A stretch of 64,000 bases of DNA from Pseudomonas viridiflava. GTDB taxonomy: Bacteria; Pseudomonadota; Gammaproteobacteria; Pseudomonadales; Pseudomonadaceae. Position numbers and translations under genes: made by a program. Location: the NCBI RefSeq assembly GCF_900601905.1, contig NZ_UWFA01000137.1:1-64000 (forward strand). Direction: 5' to 3'. This document shows, one piece after another, positions 45,898 through 53,143 of the stretch. Under the pieces are notes generated by a model. The model did no database searches. It was not told the DNA's origin and saw only the letters and a program-made list of their open reading frames with translations. Each line of letters begins with the position of its first letter. Positions within the stretch are counted from its first letter, which is position 1.

Positions 45898-46860
45898 TCA
45901 AAACTCCGCACTGCGCACATTGGAAAACTGCGAATTACGATTCGCCAGTTTGCGCAGCGTGAGCTTGTACATACTCGACTTGATCCGGTCTCCCACCAGG
46001 GTTTCCTCCAGCCGGATACGACTCGACGCATACGCGCAGCCGGTGTCGAGCATCTTGTATTTGAGCTGGTAGTAACCGACGTCCATCCGCCCGAACGTGA
46101 ACTTCCCCCGCGCCGGAATATAAGCGTGACGGTAATCGCGCTTGCCGCTGGCGTCGGTGACCTTGGCGTAGACCGGTTTGTCGCCCGCGGTGTTATCCAC
46201 CGTGATCTCCGACCAACCGCCGTCGCGCAACATCGGCATGCCAGTGATGTAACTCGCCGCAGCAGGCCAAGGCGCCCCCAGCGGATCCAGTGGCGGCGGC
46301 ACACATTCAGGCTCGCCCGGCTCGACCACTTTTACCGGGCTGCTGATCGGCACCTCCGCTGGCTCGGCAGCAACGGCAACCGGCGGCGGCACGACAATCG
46401 GCGCTTCGTGCACCACCGGCGGGACCATCGCAGCCTTGCCCGCTTCGCGGTCGTAACCCATCCAGGCCCCCGCGCTACACGCCACCACGAACACCGCCGC
46501 CCAACGCCACACACTCCCGCGCCTGGCAGGTTTGGTTTTTTTACCTTGAGGTTTCCCAGCTGGGCGAGCCTGCGCCTGCGCTGCAGCACGCGGCGGCCCC
46601 GCCTGCCGACGTTGCGCGGCAGCCTGGCGGGCCAATTGCGCCTCGCGGATCAGCGTCGCGTCATACTCGGCGCGCTTTTGCGGGTCGGCCAACACGTCAT
46701 GGGCCGCATTGACCACCGCCATCAAATCCGAGGCATTGGCCGCGTGGTTACGATCCGGGTGCAACTGCTGCGCGAGCTTCCTGAAGGCGCGCTTGATCTC
46801 TTCGTCAGAAGCATCCCGCGAGACATTCAGTTGATCGTAATAAGTACGTGTTTTGGGCAT
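45898..46860 (-). CDS. Membrane-anchored J-domain protein
   Basis: 320-residue protein. Residues 5-70 are a J domain with the HPD motif at 34-36 ('QQLHPDRNH'), so it should stimulate a DnaK ATPase. A Lys/Arg-rich linker leads to a membrane segment at about 117-136 ('WRWAAVFVVACSAGAWMGY'). Then come a proline-rich region and a C-terminal beta-rich domain from about 200 ('SYITGMPMLRDGGWSEITVD'). With the J domain on the cytoplasmic side, the C-terminal part would be periplasmic. I do not know its client. Its upstream region is strongly G-rich on the coding strand. Confidence 0.8.
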   Translation of the reverse strand: MPKTRTYYDQLNVSRDASDEEIKRAFRKLAQQLHPDRNHAANASDLMAVVNAAHDVLADPQKRAEYDATLIREAQLARQAAAQRRQAGPPRAAAQAQARPAGKPQGKKTKPARRGSVWRWAAVFVVACSAGAWMGYDREAGKAAMVPPVVHEAPIVVPPPVAVAAEPAEVPISSPVKVVEPGEPECVPPPLDPLGAPWPAAASYITGMPMLRDGGWSEITVDNTAGDKPVYAKVTDASGKRDYRHAYIPARGKFTFGRMDVGYYQLKYKMLDTGCAYASSRIRLEETLVGDRIKSSMYKLTLRKLANRNSQFSNVRSAEF

Positions 46861-47096
46861 TGAACGTGCTATCCATGGCGACGCGCCATCTTAGCAACCT
46901 TTGCCCCCGGAAACCGCCCCACACCCGCAAGCTGAAGCCCAACGCACAAAACCTCACAAAACCCCAAACCCACCCGACCACCGCCCTCCAGCTTCCCGCC
47001 GCCACGCCGATACAACCGCAATCCCCCAGCCAATCCCACCGGATGTCACCGCGAAAGCCATTCGGAAAATTTTTAAGGGAAATCAGTGGGCTAAGG

Positions 47097-47124
47097 TTTA
47101 CAGGCATAAAAAAATCTATATACT
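47097..47124 (+). promoter_or_regulatory. Sigma-70 promoter of tRNA-Thr
   Basis: TTTACA at 47097-47102 and TATACT at 47119-47124 with a 16-base spacer; transcription should start about seven bases before the tRNA. Confidence 0.7.
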
Positions 47125-47137
47125 CACCGCCCATCAC

Positions 47138-47213
<76 letters not shown>

Positions 47214-47221
47214 TATAAATC

Positions 47222-47254
47222 AAAGGCTTGCAGCGATGCAGGCCTTTGTTTTTT
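47222..47254 (+). terminator. Rho-independent terminator after tRNA-Thr
   Basis: AAAGGCTTGCA and TGCAGGCCTTT form an 11-bp stem (one mismatch) with GCGA loop, followed by GTTTTTTG. Confidence 0.88.
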
Positions 47255-47329
47255 GTGCCCGACGTAACATCTGACGTAACAAGGATGAGACATCCATTTA
47301 TTGGCGTTAAGGACGTAGGGACACGCATC

Positions 47330-48148
47330 ATGTCTTGGTACGAACAGGCTTTAAGTCTCCTATCACCCGGCTGGGTTGGGTCCATCATTGGCATTGCGGG
47401 CCTGATTGGAGCAGTCATCGTCTACCTGCTAACCAGGCAAAGAACGAGCGTTGATTACGCATGTGCCGGAGATCGAGTGCTTGGCCCCTCTACTGACGAC
47501 GGCCTACCACCAGAGATCACTGTCCAATACAAAGGCGAGAACATACCCAGACTGACCCGATCAACGGTGGTTTTCTGGAATAGCGGCGAGAAAACAATAC
47601 TTGGCGATGACATCGTTGCCTCGGATCCACTACGTTTTTGCGTCGCGGATGATGGGGTTATTTTGTCAGTCACGCTTTTAAAAACTAGCCGGACTGTTAA
47701 TGAATTCTCCGCCGAATTCAGCTCCAAATCGTCCAAGGATGCCTACTTCAAATTCGGGTTTCTAGATGCAGGCGATGGCGCAGTAGTGGAAATACTCCAT
47801 ACGAGCGCTAAGCGGGTGCTCACGGTCGAAGGAACACTGCGCGGCCTTCCGAGAGGTATGAAAAATCTTGGTCGGATCACAGGTAAGATCTACGGAAAGC
47901 GGAAGCGATTCGCCATGGTTATCGACCTTACCGCCACCTGGGCCCCAATGATATTGGGAGGCGGGGTATCGCTTGCAGCCATATTTGTTCCATCTGAGAG
48001 CCTCAACGAATTCGTTGCTAGCACCCCTTCTAACGTCTCCGCCACTCTTCTTGGCGCAGGTGTCACCTATTTCCTGTTAGGCCTCGCCATGCTTTACCTC
48101 TTTAGGCGTAAGTATCCAAAACACCTGCACGTAGAGGAACTGGAGTAA
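47330..48148 (+). CDS. Unrecognised membrane protein beside tRNA-Thr
   Basis: Not a family I recognise. From ATG 47330 the protein has 272 residues: a membrane segment at about 14-34 ('GWVGSIIGIAGLIGAVIVYL'), a soluble beta-rich region with 'ENIPRLTRSTVVFWNSGEKT' and 'DAGDGAVVEILHTSAKRVL', and two C-terminal membrane segments ('MILGGGVSLAAIFV', 'GVTYFLLGLAMLYLFRRKYP'). This is the layout of a small membrane sensor or effector. It is less GC-rich than core genes here and lies between a tRNA and a tRNA remnant, so it is probably cargo of an integrated element. An ATG at 47285 is an alternative start. Confidence 0.65.
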   Translation: MSWYEQALSLLSPGWVGSIIGIAGLIGAVIVYLLTRQRTSVDYACAGDRVLGPSTDDGLPPEITVQYKGENIPRLTRSTVVFWNSGEKTILGDDIVASDPLRFCVADDGVILSVTLLKTSRTVNEFSAEFSSKSSKDAYFKFGFLDAGDGAVVEILHTSAKRVLTVEGTLRGLPRGMKNLGRITGKIYGKRKRFAMVIDLTATWAPMILGGGVSLAAIFVPSESLNEFVASTPSNVSATLLGAGVTYFLLGLAMLYLFRRKYPKHLHVEELE

Positions 48149-48158
48149 GCGCTAGGAG

Positions 48159-48211
48159 CGAGAGAGTTTCCCAAGCTGATAACGAGGGTTCGATTCCCTT
48201 CACCCCCTCCA
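48159..48211 (+). other. 3'-half tRNA-Gly(CCC) remnant, probable attachment-site scar
   Basis: From about 48159 the sequence reads like the anticodon arm, variable loop, T arm and acceptor end of a tRNA-Gly: TTTCCCAAGCT, then GAGGGTTCGATTCCCTTC, then ACCCCCTCCA. The 5' half needed for a cloverleaf is missing, being replaced by unrelated sequence and the end of the preceding gene. Integrative elements of the clc/PAGI type recombine at the 3' end of tRNA-Gly genes and leave such copies. Confidence 0.65.
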
Positions 48212-48368
48212 ATGATTTCACGGCTTCCAACGCTGCTCACCTGCGAGCGCACCCATCCGGGGGCCGTATTGGGGACCGTTTGATGAAAGCGAGCGCAGAC
48301 AGTCGCGCAGTCCAATCCCACCCCCGCCTAGGAGCCAAATCCAAAAATCCGTGGGGGGTAAAAAAAAG

Positions 48369-48656
48369 AGCGATATTAGCTATATGGTCATGGGAATCAG
48401 GCTACAGCCCGCATAGATCAAGGCCTGCAGCACTTTTGGGATTTAGCTATATTGAAGCGATATGGAAGCGATATGGAAGCGATAGTATTACCTTTCTATA
48501 CAGTAATATTTCCATTCCTTAAAACCCAACGAATCCGGGAGTTTGCCGTAATATCGCTGTTCGTATAGCTAACATATCGCTATCCCTTGCTAGATGATGA
48601 ACCCAGTAAAACCAAGGCCTCCAGCCCCGTTTTCGGCCCGTCTAGCTAATATCGCT
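48369..48656. repeat. Array of seven GCGATA motifs in both orientations
   Basis: AGCGATATTAGCTA at 48369-48382 and its exact reverse complement TAGCTAATATCGCT at 48643-48656 bound the array. Between them are three direct copies of GAAGCGATATG with an 11-base period (48454-48485) and two inverted ATATCGCT copies (48551-48558 and 48574-48581). TAGCTAT or TAGCTAA words accompany four of the sites. The DNA is AT-rich and has no gene. The helical spacing suggests cooperative protein binding (operator, centromere-like or origin-like site). Confidence 0.65.
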
Positions 48657-48763
48657 ACTTTCCCATACCCCCCTCCGTTTTGAGAACGTTTGTCCTCGAT
48701 TCAGTCACGTTTTGTCCGGGTGAGCAGAATGGAAGGGAGTTGATTTGTCCGACGATAAAAGCG

Positions 48764-49012
48764 TAGGCTTGCACCGTCGCTGCCAATTCAGCGACCGGGC
48801 TTGGTAACCCGATAAGTAAAGGCGCAACAGCGCCCCCATCACGATTGCAGGCGCTTTTTTTGTGTCTGTCGTTCCGTGTTATGGCGGCTGTGTGCGGGAG
48901 GTCTTCGGGCCTGCCGGGTTCCTTTACCCCGGTTTACCAACCTGCGCACAGCTGCCACCCATTCGCTTGGTAACGAACGTGGCAGCTCCAGACTTGTAAA
49001 GGAGCTACGCCC
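48764..49012 (+). promoter_or_regulatory. Structured 5' leader B of the small-protein operon, candidate regulatory RNA with attenuator
   Basis: After a -10-like TAGGCT (48764-48769) come: hairpin GTCGCTG/CAGCGAC (48776-48795); CGGG-CTTGGTAA-CCCG (48796-48811); a possible GGCGC/GCGCC hairpin competing with AGCGCC/GGCGCT plus seven T (48829-48861), an intrinsic terminator; and a long helix, arms 48883-48898 and 48941-48956. The helix encloses an AGGTC-TTCG-GGCCT hairpin, a CCGGG hairpin and the word TTACCAA (48934-48940). A second TTGGTAA (48967-48973) follows in a hairpin. AGCTGCCAC (48950-48958) can pair either in the long helix or perfectly with GTGGCAGCT (48979-48987). The overlapping AGCTCC (48984-48989) can pair with the ribosome site GGAGCT (49001-49006). 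Confidence 0.75.
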
Positions 49013-49171
49013 ATGACTGCACTCATTCCCCTCAAGATCCGCGCCTTGGCGCACCGCCGCATGGCCCTCTCCGCGCTGCATGCCGATTCCTCGTTGGCCG
49101 TCCGCCTCAAGCGCTACAACCACCACATGGCCCTAGTCCGAGCTCTGGAAGCTCAAGGCGGTGTGCAATGA
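49013..49171 (+). CDS. Small basic protein, 52 residues
   Basis: Short gene with a strong AAGGAG site, directly after leader B. The product begins MTALIPLKIRALAHRRMALS and is rich in Arg, His, Leu and Ala, probably one or two helices ('LKRYNHHMALVRALE'). No family is recognised with confidence. Similar short proteins seem common in fluorescens-group genomes (recollection, not checked). Its stop overlaps the next start (ATGA), so expression is coupled. Confidence 0.7.
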   Translation: MTALIPLKIRALAHRRMALSALHADSSLAVRLKRYNHHMALVRALEAQGGVQ

Positions 49172-49389
49172 GCCGTCCCTACAGCCTCACGGAGGACGAG
49201 TTCCACAGGCTGCGCCGGGTGCAAGACTCCATCCAGTTGGTGACGATCCTGCTCGAGGAGGTCCAGCGACCAAACTCGATGACGCCACAAATGATGGCGT
49301 CGTTTATGTCGCTGGTCAGCGAAGATATGGAGGGCGTGCTGCAGTCATCCGGAATGACTCTCTCAACTCACCAGGGACAGCGGAGATAA
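49168..49389 (+). CDS. Small acidic helical protein, 73 residues
   Basis: Second gene of the leader-B operon, coupled by a four-base overlap. It begins 'MSRPYSLTEDEFHRLRRVQD' and continues with an amphipathic helical stretch ending 'MASFMSLVSEDMEGVL'. It has no signal peptide or membrane segment. Its helical character resembles the DUF6124-like product behind leader A, but I see no clear homology. Function unknown. Confidence 0.65.
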   Translation: MSRPYSLTEDEFHRLRRVQDSIQLVTILLEEVQRPNSMTPQMMASFMSLVSEDMEGVLQSSGMTLSTHQGQRR

Positions 49390-49391
49390 CC

Positions 49392-49862
49392 ATGACCATA
49401 TCGTTAAGCGTCACTGACCAAATCGCCCTATCCCGTCACCGGGTATTTCTGTTGAGGGAGCTGAATCGAACCAGAAGCACGGCGCTTCGGTTAGCCGTTC
49501 ATGAACAGCTTTCTTATTTTTCAGAGTTGCTCGGGTTATCCATACCGGCCCTGGACACCATTGGCTTGCCTGAGACATCTCCATCCGATGCACTGATCCC
49601 CTTCTGGTCAGCGCTGGACCTGCTTGATGGTAAGGGTGAGCCATACAATCACTCGGCAAACCCTGAGTCGTTGCTGGCACTCAACTTCAAAGACCTGCAG
49701 ATCCGGCTCGATAAACACCGGTGCGGACTGGTGATAGACGGGGCGCTGAGAAGCTTGCTGTCGGAGTGCAGCAACCCCAAGGTGATAGAGACAAACCGAA
49801 ATGTAGCCAGCGTGTTACTCAAGAAAACGGTCAGGTGCATGGTCTTCGAACGGCGCGACTAG
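49392..49862 (+). CDS. Unrecognised 156-residue soluble protein
   Basis: Third gene of the leader-B operon, two bases after the second, with GGAG at 49382-49385. It is helical in its first part ('LSRHRVFLLRELNRTRSTAL', 'LAVHEQLSYFSELLGLSIPA') and ends 'NVASVLLKKTVRCMVFERRD'. No catalytic motif is recognised. A terminator lies about 130 bases downstream. The three genes together may form one small-protein module. Confidence 0.65.
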   Translation: MTISLSVTDQIALSRHRVFLLRELNRTRSTALRLAVHEQLSYFSELLGLSIPALDTIGLPETSPSDALIPFWSALDLLDGKGEPYNHSANPESLLALNFKDLQIRLDKHRCGLVIDGALRSLLSECSNPKVIETNRNVASVLLKKTVRCMVFERRD

Positions 49863-49990
49863 CCTGTGCAACCGCGCGAAAAAGGCAATTCGACCTGCAA
49901 GCCAGATAACACATGGCTTGCAGATAACCCACGACCGCACCCATCCCCTCGAAATTCGGCGCTAATCTCACTGATCTCGATTTCGAAAAT

Positions 49991-50012
49991 CTACCTTATT
50001 GGTAGTTTTTTT
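49991..50012 (+). terminator. Rho-independent terminator of the small-protein operon
   Basis: CTACC-TTATT-GGTAG followed by seven T; upstream AAAAT can extend the stem against the T run. Confidence 0.75.
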
Positions 50013-50545
50013 ATTTTCCGCCCAATGAATCCGGGCACCTCATCTTTTCCTGGTCAGACGCCGCTATCAGCACTCGCGTGCAACCGCGCTTCATTTCTTT
50101 GCAAAACCTCTCACAAAATGAAAACGCCAATCGGCTGCGGAGGCCCGCGGCTGGCTTGGGCTGCAGCCTTGTTTGCACCACACCGGAATTTGCACAAAAA
50201 ATTCACACAAACCCCGTCGGCGGGAGGGGGATAAGTGCGTTCTGGTCCTTTTTTTGATTCCCGAATGTTTTTTTGGCTTGCCAAGGGCAGGTGAGAGTCG
50301 AGGACCACAATCAACACGCCGCTATGGCCCACACGCGACTATGCCACTGTGGATGTCCTGACGCGCGCGACGCTTAAGCGAATACAGACGCGGACACAGC
50401 GCTGTGCGGACTCAAAGCCTGCACATTAGCGACGGGGCGAAAAAATCAGGTTGTAGGGAATGTCCAACGCTGTCGTGTCGTAGAAAAATGTGATATCAAG
50501 CACCACGAGTGCGTAGTAGCCGATGTGCAACCAAGGACAGGCTTT
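50013..50545. other. Intergenic region before the NTase-DUF262 pair
   Basis: No convincing gene. The stretch mixes GC-rich sequence (about 50130-50170, 50320-50440) with T-runs at 50253-50259 and 50271-50277 that do not follow clear hairpins. It looks like a junction of different sources. A promoter for the next operon is expected near its right end but is not obvious. Confidence 0.4.
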
Positions 50546-51130
50546 ATGGAAGTTCAGGAGTTTTTAAGTTTTTTAAAATCTGACAGCCCCAAGAACATAG
50601 CAGAACATCTTATTTTGAAAAGCGGGATCTATATCTTCCGCAACGAAGACGAATATGCCGAGTATAAAAAACCAATATTGATAGACCATGGCAACGCCCA
50701 TCACATCTCCATAGTTGGATCTGCCAACTGGAAATTTAGCCTTAACCCGACAAAAAACTTATCAATATTCAGCCGCAAATCTGATATTGACATAGCGATT
50801 ATATGCGCACAAAGCTATCTTGATACCTGGGATGAGATGCGCAAGTTCCATAGAGAAAATTTTTACGCTTTAGCTTACGATACAAGAATGTCACTAAGGC
50901 GGCATGGTGAAGATGTGTATTCGGGGTTTGCATCGCCAAAATGGATACCATCAATAGAATCGAAAGTTAGGCAGCGCTACGAAAAACTCACCAACAAATA
51001 TTCCGACAGACAAGTTGGTTTTCGCAAAGTCAATATGATGTATTTTAGGGACATGAGCGAAGCGGTTGACTACTACGTTCGCGGAATCCGTAAAGCTACT
51101 GAGCAGAGGCAAAAATGGAATACGAAGTGA
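50546..51130 (+). CDS. Nucleotidyltransferase-like protein of a possible two-gene defence unit
   Basis: 194 residues, AT-rich, with AAGGA nine bases before ATG 50546. The segment 'HISIVGSANWKF' followed by 'FSRKSDIDIAIICAQ' fits the nucleotidyltransferase core (G58-S59, then D80-x-D82 on a strand), though the loop between is longer than usual. The rest is helical and basic ('IESKVRQRYEKLTNKYSDR') and gives no further family clue. The third acidic residue cannot be placed. It overlaps the DUF262 gene by 16 bases, so the two proteins are probably made in fixed ratio. A defence role is inference from the partner and location. Confidence 0.65.
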   Translation: MEVQEFLSFLKSDSPKNIAEHLILKSGIYIFRNEDEYAEYKKPILIDHGNAHHISIVGSANWKFSLNPTKNLSIFSRKSDIDIAIICAQSYLDTWDEMRKFHRENFYALAYDTRMSLRRHGEDVYSGFASPKWIPSIESKVRQRYEKLTNKYSDRQVGFRKVNMMYFRDMSEAVDYYVRGIRKATEQRQKWNTK

Positions 51131-52149
51131 GTCTACAGACGATCTCTTGGTTTAACGACTTGAGAGTTCATGACAAGCTAGAAATCAGCCCAAAATTTCA
51201 GCGCCGCGCGGTTTGGCTTGAGAAAGAAAGATCGTCTCTAATGGACACCATTTTGGGCAAGCTCCCGTTCCCGGAGATCTACGTTCAGGTCCAGACTGAC
51301 CCAGAAACAGGCGGGCAGAAGCATGTTGTCGTGGATGGACAGCAGAGAATAACTTCCATACTAAAATTCATCGATAATGACTTTTGCCTGCCATTCAATG
51401 ACAACTGGCAAGGTGAATATTTCAGGGACCTCGATACAACCCAAAAAGAGAATTTCTGGGATTACAAAATTGTTGTACGAACACTGAGAAAAACAAACGA
51501 CGAAGAGATACGAAACATCTTCACAAGACTCAACACTAATAATGTAGCCCTGAACGACCAGGAGCTAAGAAACGCTAAATATAGCGGCCACTTCAAATCA
51601 CTATCTGAGCGACTAGCGGACAACCCCTACTTTCAGGGAATACAGCTATTCACAGCACGCGAAGTTAGGCGCATGCTCGATATCGAGTACGTGAGCGAAC
51701 TTGTCCTAAGGCAGATATACGGAGTTACTAACAAGAAAGATTTGCTGCAGGTAGCTTACGCTGAGTTTGACGAAGAGTTTTCGATGGAGTCAGAGGTCGA
51801 GCGAGATTTCAATACCGTCATAGGACTGATCAAGTCAATAGTGGACAAGGACAACCTTGCATACTTTAAGTCTAAGGGTGTTTTTCACTCTTTGTTCGGC
51901 GCATGTTTCGATTACTACAATTACACAGACCGCACTTTCTTCTTGGACCCTATGAGCGTCAGAAAGAAGCTTAGTGAGCTAGTTGTGGCCGCGAGAAACA
52001 ACAACTTTGACCCTGACAATTTAGATATTGAGCTCTATGCTGACGTCTCATCACGATCAACGTCTGATAAATCTAAAAGGGCGGAAAGGGAGCGAATTTT
52101 CTTGAGCATCATCGCTGACGTGGAAAAACTTCCACCGCCGATTGCGTAG
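51115..52149 (+). CDS. DUF262-domain protein (ParB/Srx-like fold, GmrS-related)
   Basis: 344 residues. The DUF262 core is clear: 'ISPKFQRRAVW' at 25-34, the signature DGQQR at 74-78 in 'HVVVDGQQRITSILKF', and 'FTRLNTNNVALNDQELRNAK' at 136-155. DUF262 is the NTP-binding half of type IV restriction enzymes such as GmrSD. This protein lacks the DUF1524 HNH nuclease half, so its partner encoded upstream, or another protein, may supply the second activity. The codon and base usage are AT-rich like its partner, suggesting recent transfer. Confidence 0.85.
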   Translation: MEYEVSLQTISWFNDLRVHDKLEISPKFQRRAVWLEKERSSLMDTILGKLPFPEIYVQVQTDPETGGQKHVVVDGQQRITSILKFIDNDFCLPFNDNWQGEYFRDLDTTQKENFWDYKIVVRTLRKTNDEEIRNIFTRLNTNNVALNDQELRNAKYSGHFKSLSERLADNPYFQGIQLFTAREVRRMLDIEYVSELVLRQIYGVTNKKDLLQVAYAEFDEEFSMESEVERDFNTVIGLIKSIVDKDNLAYFKSKGVFHSLFGACFDYYNYTDRTFFLDPMSVRKKLSELVVAARNNNFDPDNLDIELYADVSSRSTSDKSKRAERERIFLSIIADVEKLPPPIA

Positions 52150-52168
52150 GTCCAGAACTAGAAGCTGC

Positions 52169-53143
52169 CTAATAAGTCACGGATCCCAGCTCCGCTGATA
52201 GCAAGGCCGCTTTTGCCGCGTCTGCACTAAATGCAGCCGCGTTGACTGGCGGCTGACCCACCTGCGGGTGTACATGGGCAGCAACTTGAATGCTCAACTC
52301 CTCGATCAGATCGAGCGTATCGCACAGCACCCGAAAGATGTTCACGCCTTCAGATCCGACGTGATTTTTCGGCGCGACCAGCCGCTGACTGACCCCGGAA
52401 ACGCTTTTACGCAGGCCAGCGATCTTTTCCTGCATGTTGCCGCCTACCGTGGCGTTGTGGGTTTTGCCCACGGCCAGATTAAGGTCGCGCCCGGTCGCCT
52501 GGTGCATGTCGTCCAGGGCGGCGAGCGTGGCGGTGCCGGCTGAATTGAGCTTGAGTGCGCCCAAGGCGTTGATCCGCTTTATGCCCCCCACTTCCTCGGT
52601 GGAATGGTTTTCCACCTCACGGGTGTGGCTCTGGTACTTCTCGCTGTTGCCCAGGGCTTCCACTTCCCGCTCTAGGGAATGGTCGCGGATCTTGCCATCG
52701 GTCAAGCGTAGCCAGTTGCCGTCCGCGTCGACGCGCTGCTGCACCGCGTCACTGTGCTGCCACACCTGGTCACCCTTCGGCACCTTGGGCAGGCTCAGGC
52801 CGTGCGGCAGGATTGTCTGGATATAGGGCTTGCTCGGCAGGCCATAGGCGAAACACACCACCACCTGGGTGCCTTCCTGGGGAAACGCAAACATACCCAT
52901 CTCTTCGCCGCCCGAGGGCAGCGGCAGCGGCACGCCTGGCAGCGTCGGCATAGCGGAATCAACCTCGCCGTCTGGGCCGAGTACTTCCAGATCCACCGCG
53001 TAGCGCGGGCGGAAGTCATCGCACATGGATGCGTCAGCCGGCGCGTCGGCAACCCCCAGCACGCGGGCAAAGCGCGGCAAGTGATAACCGCCGGTGAGTT
53101 CAGGAAATTGGCGTTCTACGCTGCGCTTTATTGCGTCGTCCAT
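52169..53143 (-). CDS. Phage baseplate spike-like protein (prophage or tailocin remnant)
   Basis: 324 residues from ATG 53143. N-terminal 'MDDAIKRSVERQFPELTGGY', an OB-fold-like region ('RPRYAVDLEVLGPDGEVDSA', 'LPLPSGGEEMGMFAFPQEGT', 'VVVCFAYGLPSKPYIQTILP') and a C-terminal beta-helical stretch ('ALKLNSAGTATLAALDDMHQ') resemble gp45/gp5-type spike proteins of Mu-like or R-tail modules. It has no adjacent tail genes, except a short fragment upstream, so it is the stranded edge of a deleted phage region. It ends 19 bases from the convergent DUF262 gene. Confidence 0.65.
   Translation of the reverse strand: MDDAIKRSVERQFPELTGGYHLPRFARVLGVADAPADASMCDDFRPRYAVDLEVLGPDGEVDSAMPTLPGVPLPLPSGGEEMGMFAFPQEGTQVVVCFAYGLPSKPYIQTILPHGLSLPKVPKGDQVWQHSDAVQQRVDADGNWLRLTDGKIRDHSLEREVEALGNSEKYQSHTREVENHSTEEVGGIKRINALGALKLNSAGTATLAALDDMHQATGRDLNLAVGKTHNATVGGNMQEKIAGLRKSVSGVSQRLVAPKNHVGSEGVNIFRVLCDTLDLIEELSIQVAAHVHPQVGQPPVNAAAFSADAAKAALLSAELGSVTY

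Noticed and set aside
48138..48211. Functional tRNA-Gly gene
   Set aside because: Only the 3' half matches; the acceptor 5' strand and D arm cannot form, so a scar is the better reading.
48212..48300. Remnant of an integrase gene next to the tRNA-Gly scar
   Set aside because: A few codons look suggestive but no catalytic Arg/Tyr motif can be seen.
48454..48485. Short CRISPR array from the three 11-base direct repeats
   Set aside because: The repeats are contiguous with no spacers, and inverted copies occur nearby.
50111..50332. 73-codon open frame on the minus strand in the gap before the NTase-like gene
   Set aside because: No ribosome site and no family resemblance; sequence around it looks like a junction.
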